Shown here: piece after piece, positions 12,260 through 23,528 of the stretch
Position numbering within the stretch: the stretch's first letter is position 1
How the letters are laid out: each line of letters starts with the position of its first letter
Origin: Cervus elaphus
Taxonomy: Eukaryota; Chordata; Mammalia; Artiodactyla; Cervidae
DNA: 64,000 nucleotides
Assembly: GCF_910594005.1 (NCBI RefSeq)
Contig: NC_057817.1
Span: 25,893,001-25,957,000 of the forward strand
Direction of reading: 5' to 3'
Notes under the pieces: model-generated
Told to the model about the DNA's origin: nothing
Seen by the model: the letters and a program-made list of their open reading frames with translations, nothing else
Databases searched by the model: none
Position numbers and translations under genes: made by a program

Positions 12260-13540
12260 TTATAACCTGGTAATGTCCTCTGCCCGTTGCTGCTCCGGCG
12301 GCGTGGCGCTCTGGGAGTGGTCTTCAGAAGTGCCCGGGGTGGCTGCGGAGAGGGTGCTGGGCGCAGCGCCGGCCGGGGGCGCTGACCTGACTTTGGTGTT
12401 GGGGAGTCGGTGGTCCTTCTTCCATTTCATGCGACGGTTTTGGAACCAGATTTTGATCTGCCTCTCAGAGAGGCACAGCGAGTGGGCGATCTCGATCCTT
12501 CTCCTTCGGGTCAGGTAGCGATTGTAATGAAACTCTTTCTCTAATTCCAGGACTTGCTGCCGGGTGTAGGCTGTCCTCGAGCGCTTGGGTTCCCCTCCGT
12601 TATAATTGGGGTTCACTGAGGGGAGGGAGGGGAAAGCAAATAGTGGGGTTCAAAGGCAGCAGGCTCCCCGCCCCCCACCCTCACCCCATCCTCAGCTCTG
12701 TCGGAACAGGAGGAGGGGGTGATGGAAATAAAGTCATCAGGCTAAATGGGTTATAAAGAAGTTGAAGGGAGCTGGAGACTTTGTAGTGTAATAAGAGGGG
12801 AATCCTCATTGTAACGACACTGAATTATTTATGCGCCCTTAGAAAGCGAGCATAGTTTTCACACATACATAACAGATCGTAGCACATGGCTCGGACTGCC
12901 CAGAGTAGCTAAGCCATAAAATTTATGGGGGATGTAATTACCCATTCTCGCTCGTAAATCCAGTTCAATTGTGCTAACCCAGAGTCGCTCCTGGAGAGAG
13001 AGGGGGAAGGAGAGAAAGGAGGACGGGGCCGGCGGGGGCCGAGGAGGGTGGGGAGCGCTGGGGAAGAGGGGAGGGGGAGAGCAAAAAGCAAAGTTGCCTA
13101 CCCGTGCTAACGTGGATTTTTTTCATCCATGGGTAGACTATGGGTTGCTTGCTGGCGGCGCTGGAGGGATGGTCAGGGGCTGGCTGGCTGCAGGCTGGCG
13201 GGGCTGGGGACGGGGAGGCGGAGGCGCCCGAGAGAGGCGCCGGCTCGCAGAGCGGCTGTGATTTCTCGGGGTGGTGGTGGCCCGCCTGGGCCGGCCCGTG
13301 GCCTCGCGAATTGCCCGGCCCCTGGAGACTGGTGCAGCTATACTGGCGCTCAGGGTAGCTAGGGCGCGGAGGCGGTGGTGGGTACAGCTCCTGATGGTGA
13401 TGCTGGAATCCCGATTCCCTGGTCCGGCCGTAATATTCCGGACTGTGTTCAGGGATGTAGCTATTTTGCGAATATTCTTCGCATGGAGGAAATTTCGGAT
13501 CGATGTAGTTAGAGTCCATCAAATACGAGCTCATGATCAT
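12260..13540 (-). CDS. HOXC4: HOXC4 homeodomain transcription factor, complete two-exon CDS
   Basis: Coding exon 1 is 13540-13102 and exon 2 is 12615-12260, joined across a 486-nt intron (donor ACGG|gtagg, acceptor cccctcag|TGAACC). The split codon restores valine in HVSTVNPN. The product is 264 aa, the usual HOXC4 length. It has the HOXC4-type start MIMSSYLMDSN, a proline- and histidine-rich middle, the PBX-contacting hexapeptide YPWM at about 136-139 and a homeodomain at about 156-215 with Gln50/Asn51 in the WFQNRR recognition helix. The tail is Ser/Thr/Pro-rich and ends in DITRL. The protein is a sequence-specific nuclear transcription factor of paralogue group 4 that binds TAAT-core sites with PBX/MEIS and patterns cervical and upper thoracic levels. 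A second in-frame ATG at codon 3 gives the more generic Hox start MSSY; I keep the first because family annotations do. An acceptor-like site 6 nt before the ATG suggests that some transcripts splice in from a distant 5' exon. One residue (PEKSQP) differs from my memory of human (PEKSQS). Confidence 0.98.
12616..13101 (-). promoter_or_regulatory. HOXC4: HOXC4 intron with a CCATAAA/TTTATGG dyad and TAATTA site
   Basis: The intron of HOXC4 holds a perfect 15-base inverted repeat, CCATAAAATTTATGG, at 12914-12928. A TAATTA homeodomain core follows in gatgtaattaccc, and a TCGTAAA word lies at 12952-12958. These words suit CDX or HOX binding. The related HOXC5 intron carries a near-copy (cgtaaaatttatgg), which suggests an ancestral intronic control element. 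That it is an enhancer is inference. Confidence 0.5.
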
Positions 13541-13700
13541 TAATTTCTGGAGTGGAAAATAATTTTTCTCGCTTTGTCGTTTTTCTGCTCCATAAAGCCC
13601 TCCTACTAGCTAGCGACCCTGTAAAGTTACTTTCACCATGTGACTCCGCCGGCCAATCACACGGAGCAACCCAGTCCCCGGATAAGGAACCGAATCGCTT
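13541..13700 (-). promoter_or_regulatory. HOXC4: HOXC4 proximal 5' region with splice acceptor and CCAAT box
   Basis: Read on the minus strand, a pyrimidine-rich tract ending in ccactccag lies directly before AAATTA-ATG, so an exon could begin at 13546, 6 nt upstream of the start codon. Further upstream is an inverted CCAAT box (gattggcc on the minus strand, near 13650). No convincing TATA box is seen. Both a gene-proximal promoter and splicing from an upstream exon are plausible. Confidence 0.5.
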
Positions 13701-14985
13701 TATTCAAAATGTATCCAATTTTTTTGTGTGTGTGGTGGTGGTGCTGGTGCTGGGGGGGTGGTGGTGGTGATGTGGGGTTAGCTGGCAGGGGCTGGGGTGC
13801 CCCCAGTACACACCCCTCGGACTGACAACCCTCCCCTGCAAAAGGAGATGGGAAGCCCCCAGCTCCTTTCCAAAGCCTGGGCATTGGGAGGCTGTTGGGA
13901 GGCTGTGATTCAGCCCCCTCCCAGAGTCTCCCCTTGGATCTCCGGTGTACCCCTCGGGCCTCGGCTCCCGAGCTTTTCCAGAGGTCCCCATTCATGGCGA
14001 TCCTGTCTCAGTCTGTGTAGGTCACGGGGCAGCGCCCCTCTTTCGCAGGAAGAGGAAGTTGAATGAGGACTGGAGTGGAGGTTGGATGGGGAGGGGCCCA
14101 GGCTGAGCCCAGGAGGCTGGTGAGCCTGTGGTACCCCCACATCCAAGGAGACCAGAGTCCAGCCCTCTTCTCCATACACACTCACCCAACCCTCTGGCCA
14201 GGGGGCCGGCGAGGCAGGGTCCCAGCTGGACCGGGCAGGTAGAAGCAGCGGGATGCAAATGATTCTGACGTCATTTCTGGAGGTCTGGGGGTTGAGCCCC
14301 CCGCTGAAGAGAGACAGGAAGTGGTTGGCAAAAGCATAGTTCAGAAGCCTTGCCCTCCCCAAGTGCCCACTGACCCTCCCTGCCCAGCCCGGAGCAGAGG
14401 ATCTCTTCCGCTGGCAGCTGTCTCTGCTCTCCATTCTGCCTGGCCTGCGGCTTTCTGACAACTACTTCCAAGGCCGGTTGCCGAGGACTTGGGGCAGGGG
14501 GAAAGAGCACTCTGCCAGGGGCCAGTCCCCTGGGATGGTGCCCAGCCAAGGCCCTGGGAGCTCTTCTTTCTCCATCCCCACAGAGGGCAGACCTAGCTAG
14601 GAAGAAGGCCTGCGTGAGTAGAGCCTGCTTCCGGCCAGGGATTGTATCCATGTAACACATGTGTTTACATGTAAACACGCATCCCCAAGGGTCAGCTCCA
14701 GGCTGCCTTCCAAAAGCTGAGGGGTGAGCTCACGAAGCCGGGGAGGCTGGGCGGGACTTGGGGGTCTCCAGCCCATTCCTGCGCCCTCCCCTCTCTCTTG
14801 CCTCCCACCCACATGGAATAGCCTTGACGGTGGGGTGGCAGGGCCATGGAGGAGGGAGGGGGCAAGAAGACCTGCTTTCTGACACCCCCCCCTCAGCTAG
14901 GGGTGGCCACGTCATGCCACCAATTCTAATTAACTGATCCCATAACTCAGAGTTGGGGGGGGGGGTGGCAGAAGGGAGAGCCCAG
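13701..14985. other. HOXC4 5' flank, no gene seen
   Basis: G- and C-rich sequence with a GT/GG-rich tract at 13725-13775. Open frames here overlap one another on both strands and lack conserved content. Confidence 0.55.
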
Positions 14986-14989
14986 GGAG

Positions 14990-15430
14990 GGAGCTTGGTC
15001 CCCTTGTTGCACTTGATAACAATTATAGTTTAAAATCATAGCTTGCCGGGGCTCGGCTATATTTTACTTGATAACAATAAAAGTGACACATAAAGTTAAC
15101 TGTTTATGTTTTATTTATTAGACTAAATCTGCCAGCGGTGGTAGGAGCGCTTGCCTCGTCGCTACAGCTTTTATAGGGCTGTAAAACGTCATAAATCAGT
15201 CTCGCGGAATCGCCCGCACTCTTTGTGTCGGCGGCGGCGCAGGGCTGGCGGCCGCTGGCTGCCTGCTCCCTCCTTTCCACGAAAAGTCGTAATGTGATTT
15301 TTTTCCCCTCTGATTTTATTATTATGATCGCCGCTGTGATTAGTCAATCTACCTTTAATTCGCCGCCCTACGCTGCCTCCTCCCAGCCCAGCCTGGTTGA
15401 CACTTGAATAAGTACCTTTTAAAACGGCAT
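14990..15430. promoter_or_regulatory. AT-rich candidate CNE upstream of HOXC4
   Basis: The block has two acttgataacaat words (15010 and 15067 regions), tttatgttttatttattag, tttatagggctg and the composite cgtcataaatca at 15187-15198. On the minus strand the composite reads TGATTTATGACG, close to PBX-HOX9/10 joint sites. The density of such words and the balanced composition against GC-rich flanks suggest a conserved enhancer about 1.5-1.9 kb upstream of HOXC4. No alignment was run. Confidence 0.45.
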
Positions 15431-17446
15431 AACAACTATTTGAGGGTTTAATTAGAACATCTGCAATTAAGGGAATGAGGAGGGGAAAGGGAAAAAAATA
15501 AAACTGATGTGAGAGGGAGGCTGAAGGCGGGAGTTTCCCAACCTGTCTCTCACCACCTTCGGGATGCCAGAGAGGGTTCTCACTTCCAAATTAGGGCTCA
15601 CCCTAAGGCTGGAGAGCTGGGCCACAACCGATGCCCCAAAGGGCTGATTCCCCCCTGCCTGGGCCCCTGGCCACCTTTCTTCCTGCCACGTTCAAGCCCC
15701 CCTACCCTACTCTCACCAAGAGCCAGTACTTGGGAGTCCCTGGAAACCACTTGCCCAGAGGTCAGTGCCCACTCGCTGCCACTAGATGGGAGAGAGAACC
15801 AGAACTCCCTGAAAGCTGACCATCTCTTAGAGGCGATCCTCAAATTTCCAAAGTTGGTTGAGAACTCCTGCCCACTCTTATCCGGGGACCCTCTGCGTGT
15901 GAAGATTGGCTGGTTTGGTTGGAAGAGGAGCTTGAGACTGTGAGAAGGTGAAGGCTGCTGCTTAGTTGGTAGTGATTCGGGGTTTATTATTGGTGCTGGG
16001 GGGTGGGTTAATTACAAGTTGTTAGCAGTGCCAAAGGGAAACCAATGCTGACTGCTGTCCTACATAAAAATTCTGAACCCAGCCCCAGCCCTGCCACCTG
16101 GGAAGGGGCAGAGCTCCTAAGAGCTCAGGTAGGGTGGGGGAAAGGTTGTTGAAGGAGAAAGCCTTCCAGCCCCACCCCCATCCTCCCTTCTAGGCCTGCA
16201 CCTGGATCAGGCTGCCCCACCCTATGCTGGCCAGGAATAGTCTCACCTCCACCTGGCTCCCCTCCTCCCAGCCCTCACTGTCACCTTCTACCAGCCCTGC
16301 CCCCGCCTCAACTTGCTTTTCTTCCTTCTTTTCACCCTCTTGGGCTTGCTAGGAAGTCCTTTCCAAGGCACGGCCCATCTTACACCTCCACTCCCCAGGA
16401 TTCTGAGCTCCTGCGGGTGGGTCGAGGGAAGGGGAGCACGAAACCCACTTTGGGCCAGTGAGTGTGGGTAGATCCAAGAGAGTTCAGATGCCTACAACTG
16501 AATGTCAGTCTATGTGCATTCATACTATTAATATTTATTGCTGTATTAAATGCCTCCTCATGCAGCCATAAATACATGGGAGTTTTCTTTCCAGGTTTGC
16601 ACAGCTAACTTGACATTTGGGTCCAGAAAGTGAAATCTGGGAGATTTCCCCAAATTTGTCCACATGCATCTACATCATTTACCAAAAAAACTCTCTTTGG
16701 GCTTCTATATCTCAGTAGCAAGAAAGTCGCCTATCACATGAAGAAAACAGCAAGCCAGAGTCCGCTGCACAGACACACACATACAAACATTTTCACCTGG
16801 ATATTATTGCGAACATAGAAATAAGATCCCTTCTGAGGGCTCCTGTACTTAGCATTAGCTTAATGGGTTGGGGGGGGGGCCACTAAAGCAGCTCTTGTCC
16901 GTGATGAATCCTTGTATCTCCTTTTGTGTTTCATCCTCCTGCCTCATCAGCCCAGGGATCTCCAACCCCAGCTCTGCCCTCTACCTCTCTCAGCCCCGAT
17001 TTTATTTTTTTTATTTTTTCTGATCACCTTTTGCCAGCCTCCAAACAATCACTCTCCGAATGCTACCCGCATCCCTCCCCCGCCCCCCATATTCTTTCTA
17101 AATCTTGATCTGGTTTCTCTTTCGGAAACGTGTTTTAGTACAAAGCGCTTCCCTTCTGACACCGCTGAAGAAAAATATGTGTCCATTGTGTGCGAGGCCT
17201 TATTGTGCCCGGATTACCATACTGACCGTTGGATAACCCATATTCCTCCCCTCCCCAGTAACAAGCTGCCGGCTGAGAGACCTCAACGACTCCACTGATT
17301 CTCTGCTGCATTAAAATCTCACCTCTCAGACTCCCTGGATTTTCCTAGGGAGAAAAATAGTGAGAGCCAACTCAGGATTTGGAGGGCAAAGAGAGGGGAA
17401 AATGAGGGTCATTCCTTTCCCCACTCTCAGAAGGGCAGGATGTGAC

Positions 17447-17470
17447 TGTGTGCGCGCGCGCGTGTGTATA
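17447..17470. repeat. Alternating (TG)/(CG) run
   Basis: tgtgcgcgcgcgcgtgtgta is an alternating purine-pyrimidine stretch of the type that can adopt Z-DNA. Confidence 0.85.
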
Positions 17471-17641
17471 TGGTTTTTGTTGTTGTTTTAGAGATTAAAC
17501 ATTGCAACACATCTCTTTCCTCTTCCTCAAATAAATTGACTTTTAGATGGTATACAATCAAGTAATTTATTTCATTTTTATTTTTTTTTCTCCAAGCAAC
17601 TTGCAAACCCCAAACTAAAGCAAGGCTCCCATTTTCCCCTG

Positions 17642-17672
17642 CTGTGTGTGTATATGTATATATGTGTGTGTT
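17642..17672. repeat. (TG)/(TA) microsatellite
   Basis: An alternating tgtgtgtgtatatgtatata run followed by tgtgtgtg. Confidence 0.85.
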
Positions 17673-18494
17673 TTGTCCTCTTCTAACGCCAGCAGGCAGG
17701 GCTAATGTATGCAAAAGAATATGCAAATGCTTAATTGATTTTTTCTTAAATCTCTTGTCAGTAAAAGTAATGAATTGGTCTAAAATGATTTTAATAACCC
17801 AGACGTGTCACCAGAAAATACTCAACCTTTTTTTTCTCCTGGAATCGCTTATAGTCTCAAAAAAAAAGCAATCATGGAATGTTAATTTGCCCCCCTTTAA
17901 AATATTAAAGATGAATTTCTCTTGTTTGTTCGGAGACCATAGGCAAGGTCCTCTTGTGAATTTCCCCCTCCTTGCTTTGCCTTCCTTGGAATTCAATTTT
18001 CCTCAAATCTCATTTAAAGTGGCTTTTTAAAAAGTGGCCGCATTTTAATATTGGTTAGACAGAGTGACCTGCATTTCACCTCGGGTGTTTGACTTGTTCC
18101 AATAGGTCACTGCCATGGGGTTATTGATGGGGAAACTCCATTGAAATTTGTCTCTTCGCAAATGGCCTTTAGATCTTCCAGTGAGTTCAATAACTAGTTA
18201 TAATGTGGAAGGGGAAAAATGAAGGCCCTGGGCTAACGAATTTGATGTTTCATTTTTATGCTGGAGAAACTGTTAGTTAGAGGTTGGGTTCCCCATCCTC
18301 TTCTTTGCTTATCCTGGCCTTACTGACCCCTGCTCCCCACTCAGGATTATATCCTCTTTAAAACTGGGGTGGGGGTGTCCCATTCTCCCTTTGATGAAAG
18401 CTTTAATTCTTATTTTGGTTGTTATTGAAAAATTCTGACAGTGCTGCAGGTAGCTTGCGCTGCTGAGTATTTCTAACTTGAACTTTCCTGTTGC

Positions 18495-18509
18495 GGGGGG
18501 GGGGGGGGG
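18495..18509. repeat. Homopolymer run of 15 G
   Basis: Fifteen consecutive G on the plus strand, a second long G run besides the one at 10785. Confidence 0.9.
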
Positions 18510-19679
18510 TGAAAGGACTTTTAAGGCACTCTAAATGTGGTTTTGAAAGATTTAGGAATTAGGCTGGTTTAGGGTAGCTTCCAGAGAGCTGACCTGGTGC
18601 TCCCAGAATGGAGAAGCCGATAGGTAGGTGGGATTCCTTTTGGGGTTAATGAGGGCATCTCAAGATACTCTAATCTGTTCTTGGCCTCAGAGCTGCCAGG
18701 GACTCATGGGTTGAGGCACCCTGGACCAAGGAAGGCAGAGACAGAGAGCCAAGGATAGACCATGGAGCAGGCAAGAGAATCCTGGGTCTCCTCCAGAGTC
18801 AGAATTCATTCATGGGGACTTAGCCAGGTAACTGCTTGCTGAACTTCATAAGAAGGGTGCCTGGCAAAAGCCCAGTGCCCCAAAATGATGTGTTTTACTG
18901 GAGAGAGCAGAGGGGAAATGATTGGGGTGGGTGATGAAGATTTTATAAGGTATTCCCTTTTTTTCTGGAGTTCTTAAGGAGTGGGGGAGGAAAGGGCAGG
19001 GAAAGGGAGGAAAGGTCTTCATTTTATTCTCCCCAATTACAGCTAGGTTGGACAGCCAGTGACTTCTCCAAAGAAGCCTCTGTGAGAAAGGGCTGTGGAG
19101 AGCTCTTCTCTCAGGCTGACCCAGCCATACCCAATCATTACCATCATTAACCTCAATAATAACAAGAACATCATTCCTTCACAAACAGAGCTCCCTGCGT
19201 GCCTTCTTTCCTTCCTCCAAAAACTGTTCCCTTTCCTTCTCTGGGGTCCCTGGGACCCCTAAGGGATCCGGTTAGCTCAGGCCCAAGTTTCCCGTTGATA
19301 AGCCTACCCACATCCCTTCCAAGCCTCTGTCCTTAGATGAGTCATTCTAAAGGCAAGCCTGGATTCCTGGGTTGGGGGAATCCAGACGGAGGGGAACATG
19401 TAAGTGCCTGAAACTAGGGGACCACCTTCCTCTATCCCCTTAAACCCGGAGGCAATGTCTTGGTGCCACCTGCACTCTCAGACAAACTTGCCTGGACAGA
19501 TCCGGGCACTCCTGGGATCTGGGGCGCTGTCTTTCACTGCGTGCCGCAACCCCATAAAAATGGGGGAGCCCGGGAAAGGCCCACGGTCGGTTTCAGGATC
19601 CGGCCCGGAGGAGGACACACAGCCTGCTCTCCCCAGCCTAGCGGGAATCAATAGCGATCGGTGTTAAACCTCCCCGCAG

Positions 19680-20590
19680 CCCCTCGCGCTCCCGGCCGCG
19701 GCGGGCGAGCCCCATCCCCGGGCCACTCACCCGCCTCGGCCCACACCTTGGCCGCCTCCTCGGAACCCGGGACCCCCAACCTCGGGCCTCTCCCTCTCCC
19801 CGTTTTAATTACGTGATTGATTTTCGCTTTGGCCGCGTCGGGACGCCTCTGCCTGCAGACTGTTTAAATTTTTCGGCTCCCTTTTTGCATTTCCGAGTCC
19901 TCTTGAAGGGCCGTCATTTAGAGACTGGCCCTCGGGCGGCTGGGTCGGGGCTGGGCTGCGGCCTCGCTCTACACTCCAACGAAATGGTCCTCCGGGGCTG
20001 GGCGGCGCGGCCCGCTCTGCAGCCGGCCCACCGCGCGGGGCTCCCACACTGCGCTCCTGCCCATCCGCTCTGCTGAATTATTTTGTGCTCCATTATTCTC
20101 TGATAGAAAAATATTCCGGGTGGGAGTGAGCACTCCACGCCTGGGCTCGCAGCCGGGCTGCTCGGCTTTTTTGTGTTGTCTCTTCACCGGCATGAAGTAT
20201 GTATGTCTGGGAAGGTCTGGATGGAGACCCGAGGAAGCGCGGTGCCCAGGCTGCAGGCTCGGCGGGGAACTCCAGCCGCTCCCCGCAAAGACCTGGCCCC
20301 GCTGGCGGCCCAGAAGCGCCGGAGAAGCGGATTCGGCTGCAACTTTCCGCCACTCGGCCCGCGTGGGACCGCAGGGCCGGCGACCCCCAGCCCGCAGTGG
20401 GCTGTTGGGTCTGATTTTCTCCCCACCCCCAGACAGAGGCCCCAGCACTCCGGCAGCCCCAGCGGGCACCCGAGCGGCCTCTGGGAGGAGGCACCCGGGT
20501 CGGCAACACGCGGGTCATCCCTACACCAGAGGGACCGAAGGTGAGGCGAAGAAAGGGGGAAAGGGGAGGCATTTTCACGGACGGGAAGAC
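19680..20590. promoter_or_regulatory. CpG-rich block in the HOXC5-HOXC4 interval, possible unannotated promoter
   Basis: This block of about 0.9 kb is dense in CpG while its flanks are not. It includes a PBX-HOX-like TGATTGATTT at 19814-19823 next to ttaattacgtga, and a minus-strand donor-like GGCGG|GTGAGT with the exon side ending at 19731. A transcript starting here could splice to the HOXC4 acceptor at 13546. A plus-strand donor-like aag|gtgagg near 20539 allows antisense transcription instead. Function is inferred. Confidence 0.4.
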
Positions 20591-20739
20591 TAGATTTGGG
20601 GTGGGGAGAGGACGGGGAAGACGCGAAAATTTAAAAAGGAGCCCCTTTTCCCACCGTGGGTGACTTTCCCTTTCTCTCCTCCTCCGGACAAGAAAAGAAA
20701 AGAAACCCTCCTTTTTCCTTCCTAAACTGCTGGTCTCCT

Positions 20740-21330
20740 GCTTAATCTCTCATCTATTTACAAGTAATAAACACTTCTCTGATTATTCTCCCATGTCCTG
20801 TTCATTCTTTGATCTTTTCCGACGAGGCAAACTATGAGTTACTATTAGCCCTATTTTATGGTTCTATTTTTCCCTCAGGGAGAGGAGGGAGTTGGGAATG
20901 TCTTTCTCACTGGGCAAGAAGTTCAAGGAAACTTGAGTTGATCACAACCTTCTCCCCTGTCCCCCACAACCTGCAACACCCCAATCCTTGCTCCCACAGC
21001 CCCCCTTCCCCCGCGGCAATGTTGCCGGGTAAATAAGAGTCCGCCTGCCTGGCTATTAGGATTCTGGAGACGTTGGCATCTGTAGCAATCATTAGTCAAA
21101 GCCGCGGAAGCCGAAGGAGCCGAGGAGTTGGACAGAAAAAATCTTGGAAATGATATACAGGAGCCGCGGAGGCATCAATCCCCGGCCGATAAGAGCTCGG
21201 CTGCCGGGAGTGAGGCAGCCGCTTAATTGGGCCCTGGGCACCAAGAACAATTGGGGAGGAGGCATTTATGGGTAGGGTAGTGACCCTGGCACCATTTGGG
21301 CACCCTCCAAAAATAGTGGGAACCTTGAAC
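20740..21330. promoter_or_regulatory. Candidate CNE cluster between HOXC5 and HOXC4
   Basis: Several words suited to homeodomain binding occur here: ctatttacaagtaataaac, tctgattattctcc, agcaatcattagtcaaag, cgcttaattggg and ggcatttatgggtag. They lie among balanced, non-repetitive sequence with no coding potential I can support. Confidence 0.3.
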
Positions 21331-23485
21331 ACTTTTCCCCAAATTTCAAAGGCCCAGTGTGTTGGGGAGACTCATGCTCCCCTCTCTCAACCTCTCCACC
21401 CTGGGAGCCAAGAGGAGCATTTATTCCCAGGACTCTTCCCTTTTCTCTCCTTTCTTAGCGGCTGTTCTGGGAGGTACTGCAGGTTGGGGAGACTGGGCTG
21501 GGATTTCAAGTCACAGGGAAAGCCTGGAGAAGGCTGTGGTACCTAGAGTAGGTTTTCAGGAGGCAGCTAACTCCTTTGGACTCTATTTGGTGGGAACCTT
21601 GAAGACAGCAACAGAATCACTCTGTTTAATAAGCAAAACAGCCAGAAGGATATTTGTTCCCTATCCCCAATAAAGACACTCACCTGATGTCTTTATTGAC
21701 ACAGAGGTAGACAGAGAGATGAATTAAGTTTATATCCTTCTAGAGGGAGATCTATGCCCCTACATATAGATGCATGTATTATGGAACCATCTCTAAACAT
21801 ACTTTCAAATATTTAAGTTTGCAGCAAAACTGCAAAGACTATAAAGATCTCCAAATATATAGCTTCAAAATGTAGCTATTTTATGAGTTGGGGCTTTTGC
21901 ATAAATCTAGATAAATTTTTGAAAATAGAGATTGAACAACACACTCAGAGTTTTTTTCCAACCAAGGGGGGGAAAAAAGCTCACCAAAATATTCATCCAG
22001 ATATTTAGGGAGTGCTATACCAATACATCCCAGCCTATACATCCAGCACTATAGAGAGATTGGTAATGTGCACACAGAAATCTGACAGATGACTGTTATG
22101 TTCACTGTGGATCTATAAATCTAAAGATCTATAAATCTGCATTTAAATGTGGAGTAGAGAGAGATGGAAAACATACATCCTATTATACATGGAGCGATCT
22201 ATAAATATATTTTCACGTATACAGCTATGGAAGTGCTCAGCTCTCTATAAAGGCAGTGTATTTGCATCGAGCCTTAGGAATGAGGGAGATTCTCTGATGC
22301 TTGTGGGTTTGGGATGCCCCAACCCAGACTTCTCTGGGAAATGAAGGAGAGTAAACTGGAGCCTATGCAAGTAAGTGTTAAGAGGGCCCAGGAATTCATA
22401 TAATCTATGGCCTCATTTCCAGCATACGGGGCATTTCTCTGGCTGTGGATAGGAGCCCTGATGTCTGGGCCTGAAAGCATCCTAATGATGTAGCCTGAAC
22501 TGAGACAGAGGTAGAAGCCTCTTTACTCCTTTTCCCTTTAGCTCCCTAGCCCAAAGCTGGCAGAGGGACCCTTGAGAAGCAGGGGTGTCTTTAGGAGGGA
22601 AAGGGTCATTAACATTACAAAATGGAGCCATTTAGGTAAAATGCTTTTTTTTTTTTTTGCTACAGTTCAGTTAGAAAAAAATTACAGTTCAGTTAGTGAG
22701 GAGACTGTGGGCTTTCACTCACACCCCAGCATGCATCTTAATTACATAAAACCCAGTCACTGACTGCAGAGAGTTTCCTTCATTCCTATAATGCTAGATG
22801 ATGCCTCAGTCCCATCCCCTCTCTTCATGAGCTCTCTCTTACACACCCGAAGTCCCACCTTGTCAAGAAGGGGTTGGGGGCTCAGGAAATGCATCACAGT
22901 GAAACGGCAGCCCCACAAGAGAGTAGTGCCCCCAGGAGTCATGGTATCTACCACCAGGCTCAGAAACTGATTACCTTCCATGTTACTTGTTTTTTAACTG
23001 AGGGGTTGGGGGAACCAAAGTCTGCGTGGGCAAAAGAAAATGAAAGATGGCATGATTTTTAAATCTGGAATGTTAAGGAGAACTATGGCCATACCACCCA
23101 GAACATGCTGGATTTAGAGGGGTCAAATCACCAGTGAGCCCTTTTCTTATTGGAGGCAGAGGATTTGGGGGCCCCTGGACTTCCTTTGATTTTTCTGCTT
23201 TGGTTTACTGGGGAAAGGGAAGTAAGAAGGGCCCCAGGTGGGCTTGGGGAAGTGCAATCCAATCTAGTTGGCCAGTTTGGGGGAGAGTGATTTACAAAGC
23301 AAAAGCTCAAATGCTACTTCCTGAGAAGTCACCAGATCAAAACAACCTCCTCTAGGTTTTATGACCCACCACTACTCCCAACAGGAAAAGCACCCTCAAT
23401 AAAGCCTCAGCCCACGCCCCCATCCTCCACCCAGAGGAGGGGGAGAGACACAATCCAAAATGAGGGACCTGACCCTTACTCTCTT

Positions 23486-23528
<43 letters not shown>

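Larger units (their letters stand above)
15431..19679. other. HOXC5-HOXC4 interval, part 1; no gene seen
   Basis: Mostly unique sequence. AT-rich, possibly conserved patches occur at 16530-16580 (catactattaatatttattgc) and 17500-18160. No coding region is supported. Confidence 0.5.

Noticed and set aside
17447..17470. Possible CRISPR-like or tandem array suggested by repeated short words
   Set aside because: Only simple dinucleotide alternation is present. No spaced direct repeats of array type occur anywhere in the window, and the genome is mammalian.
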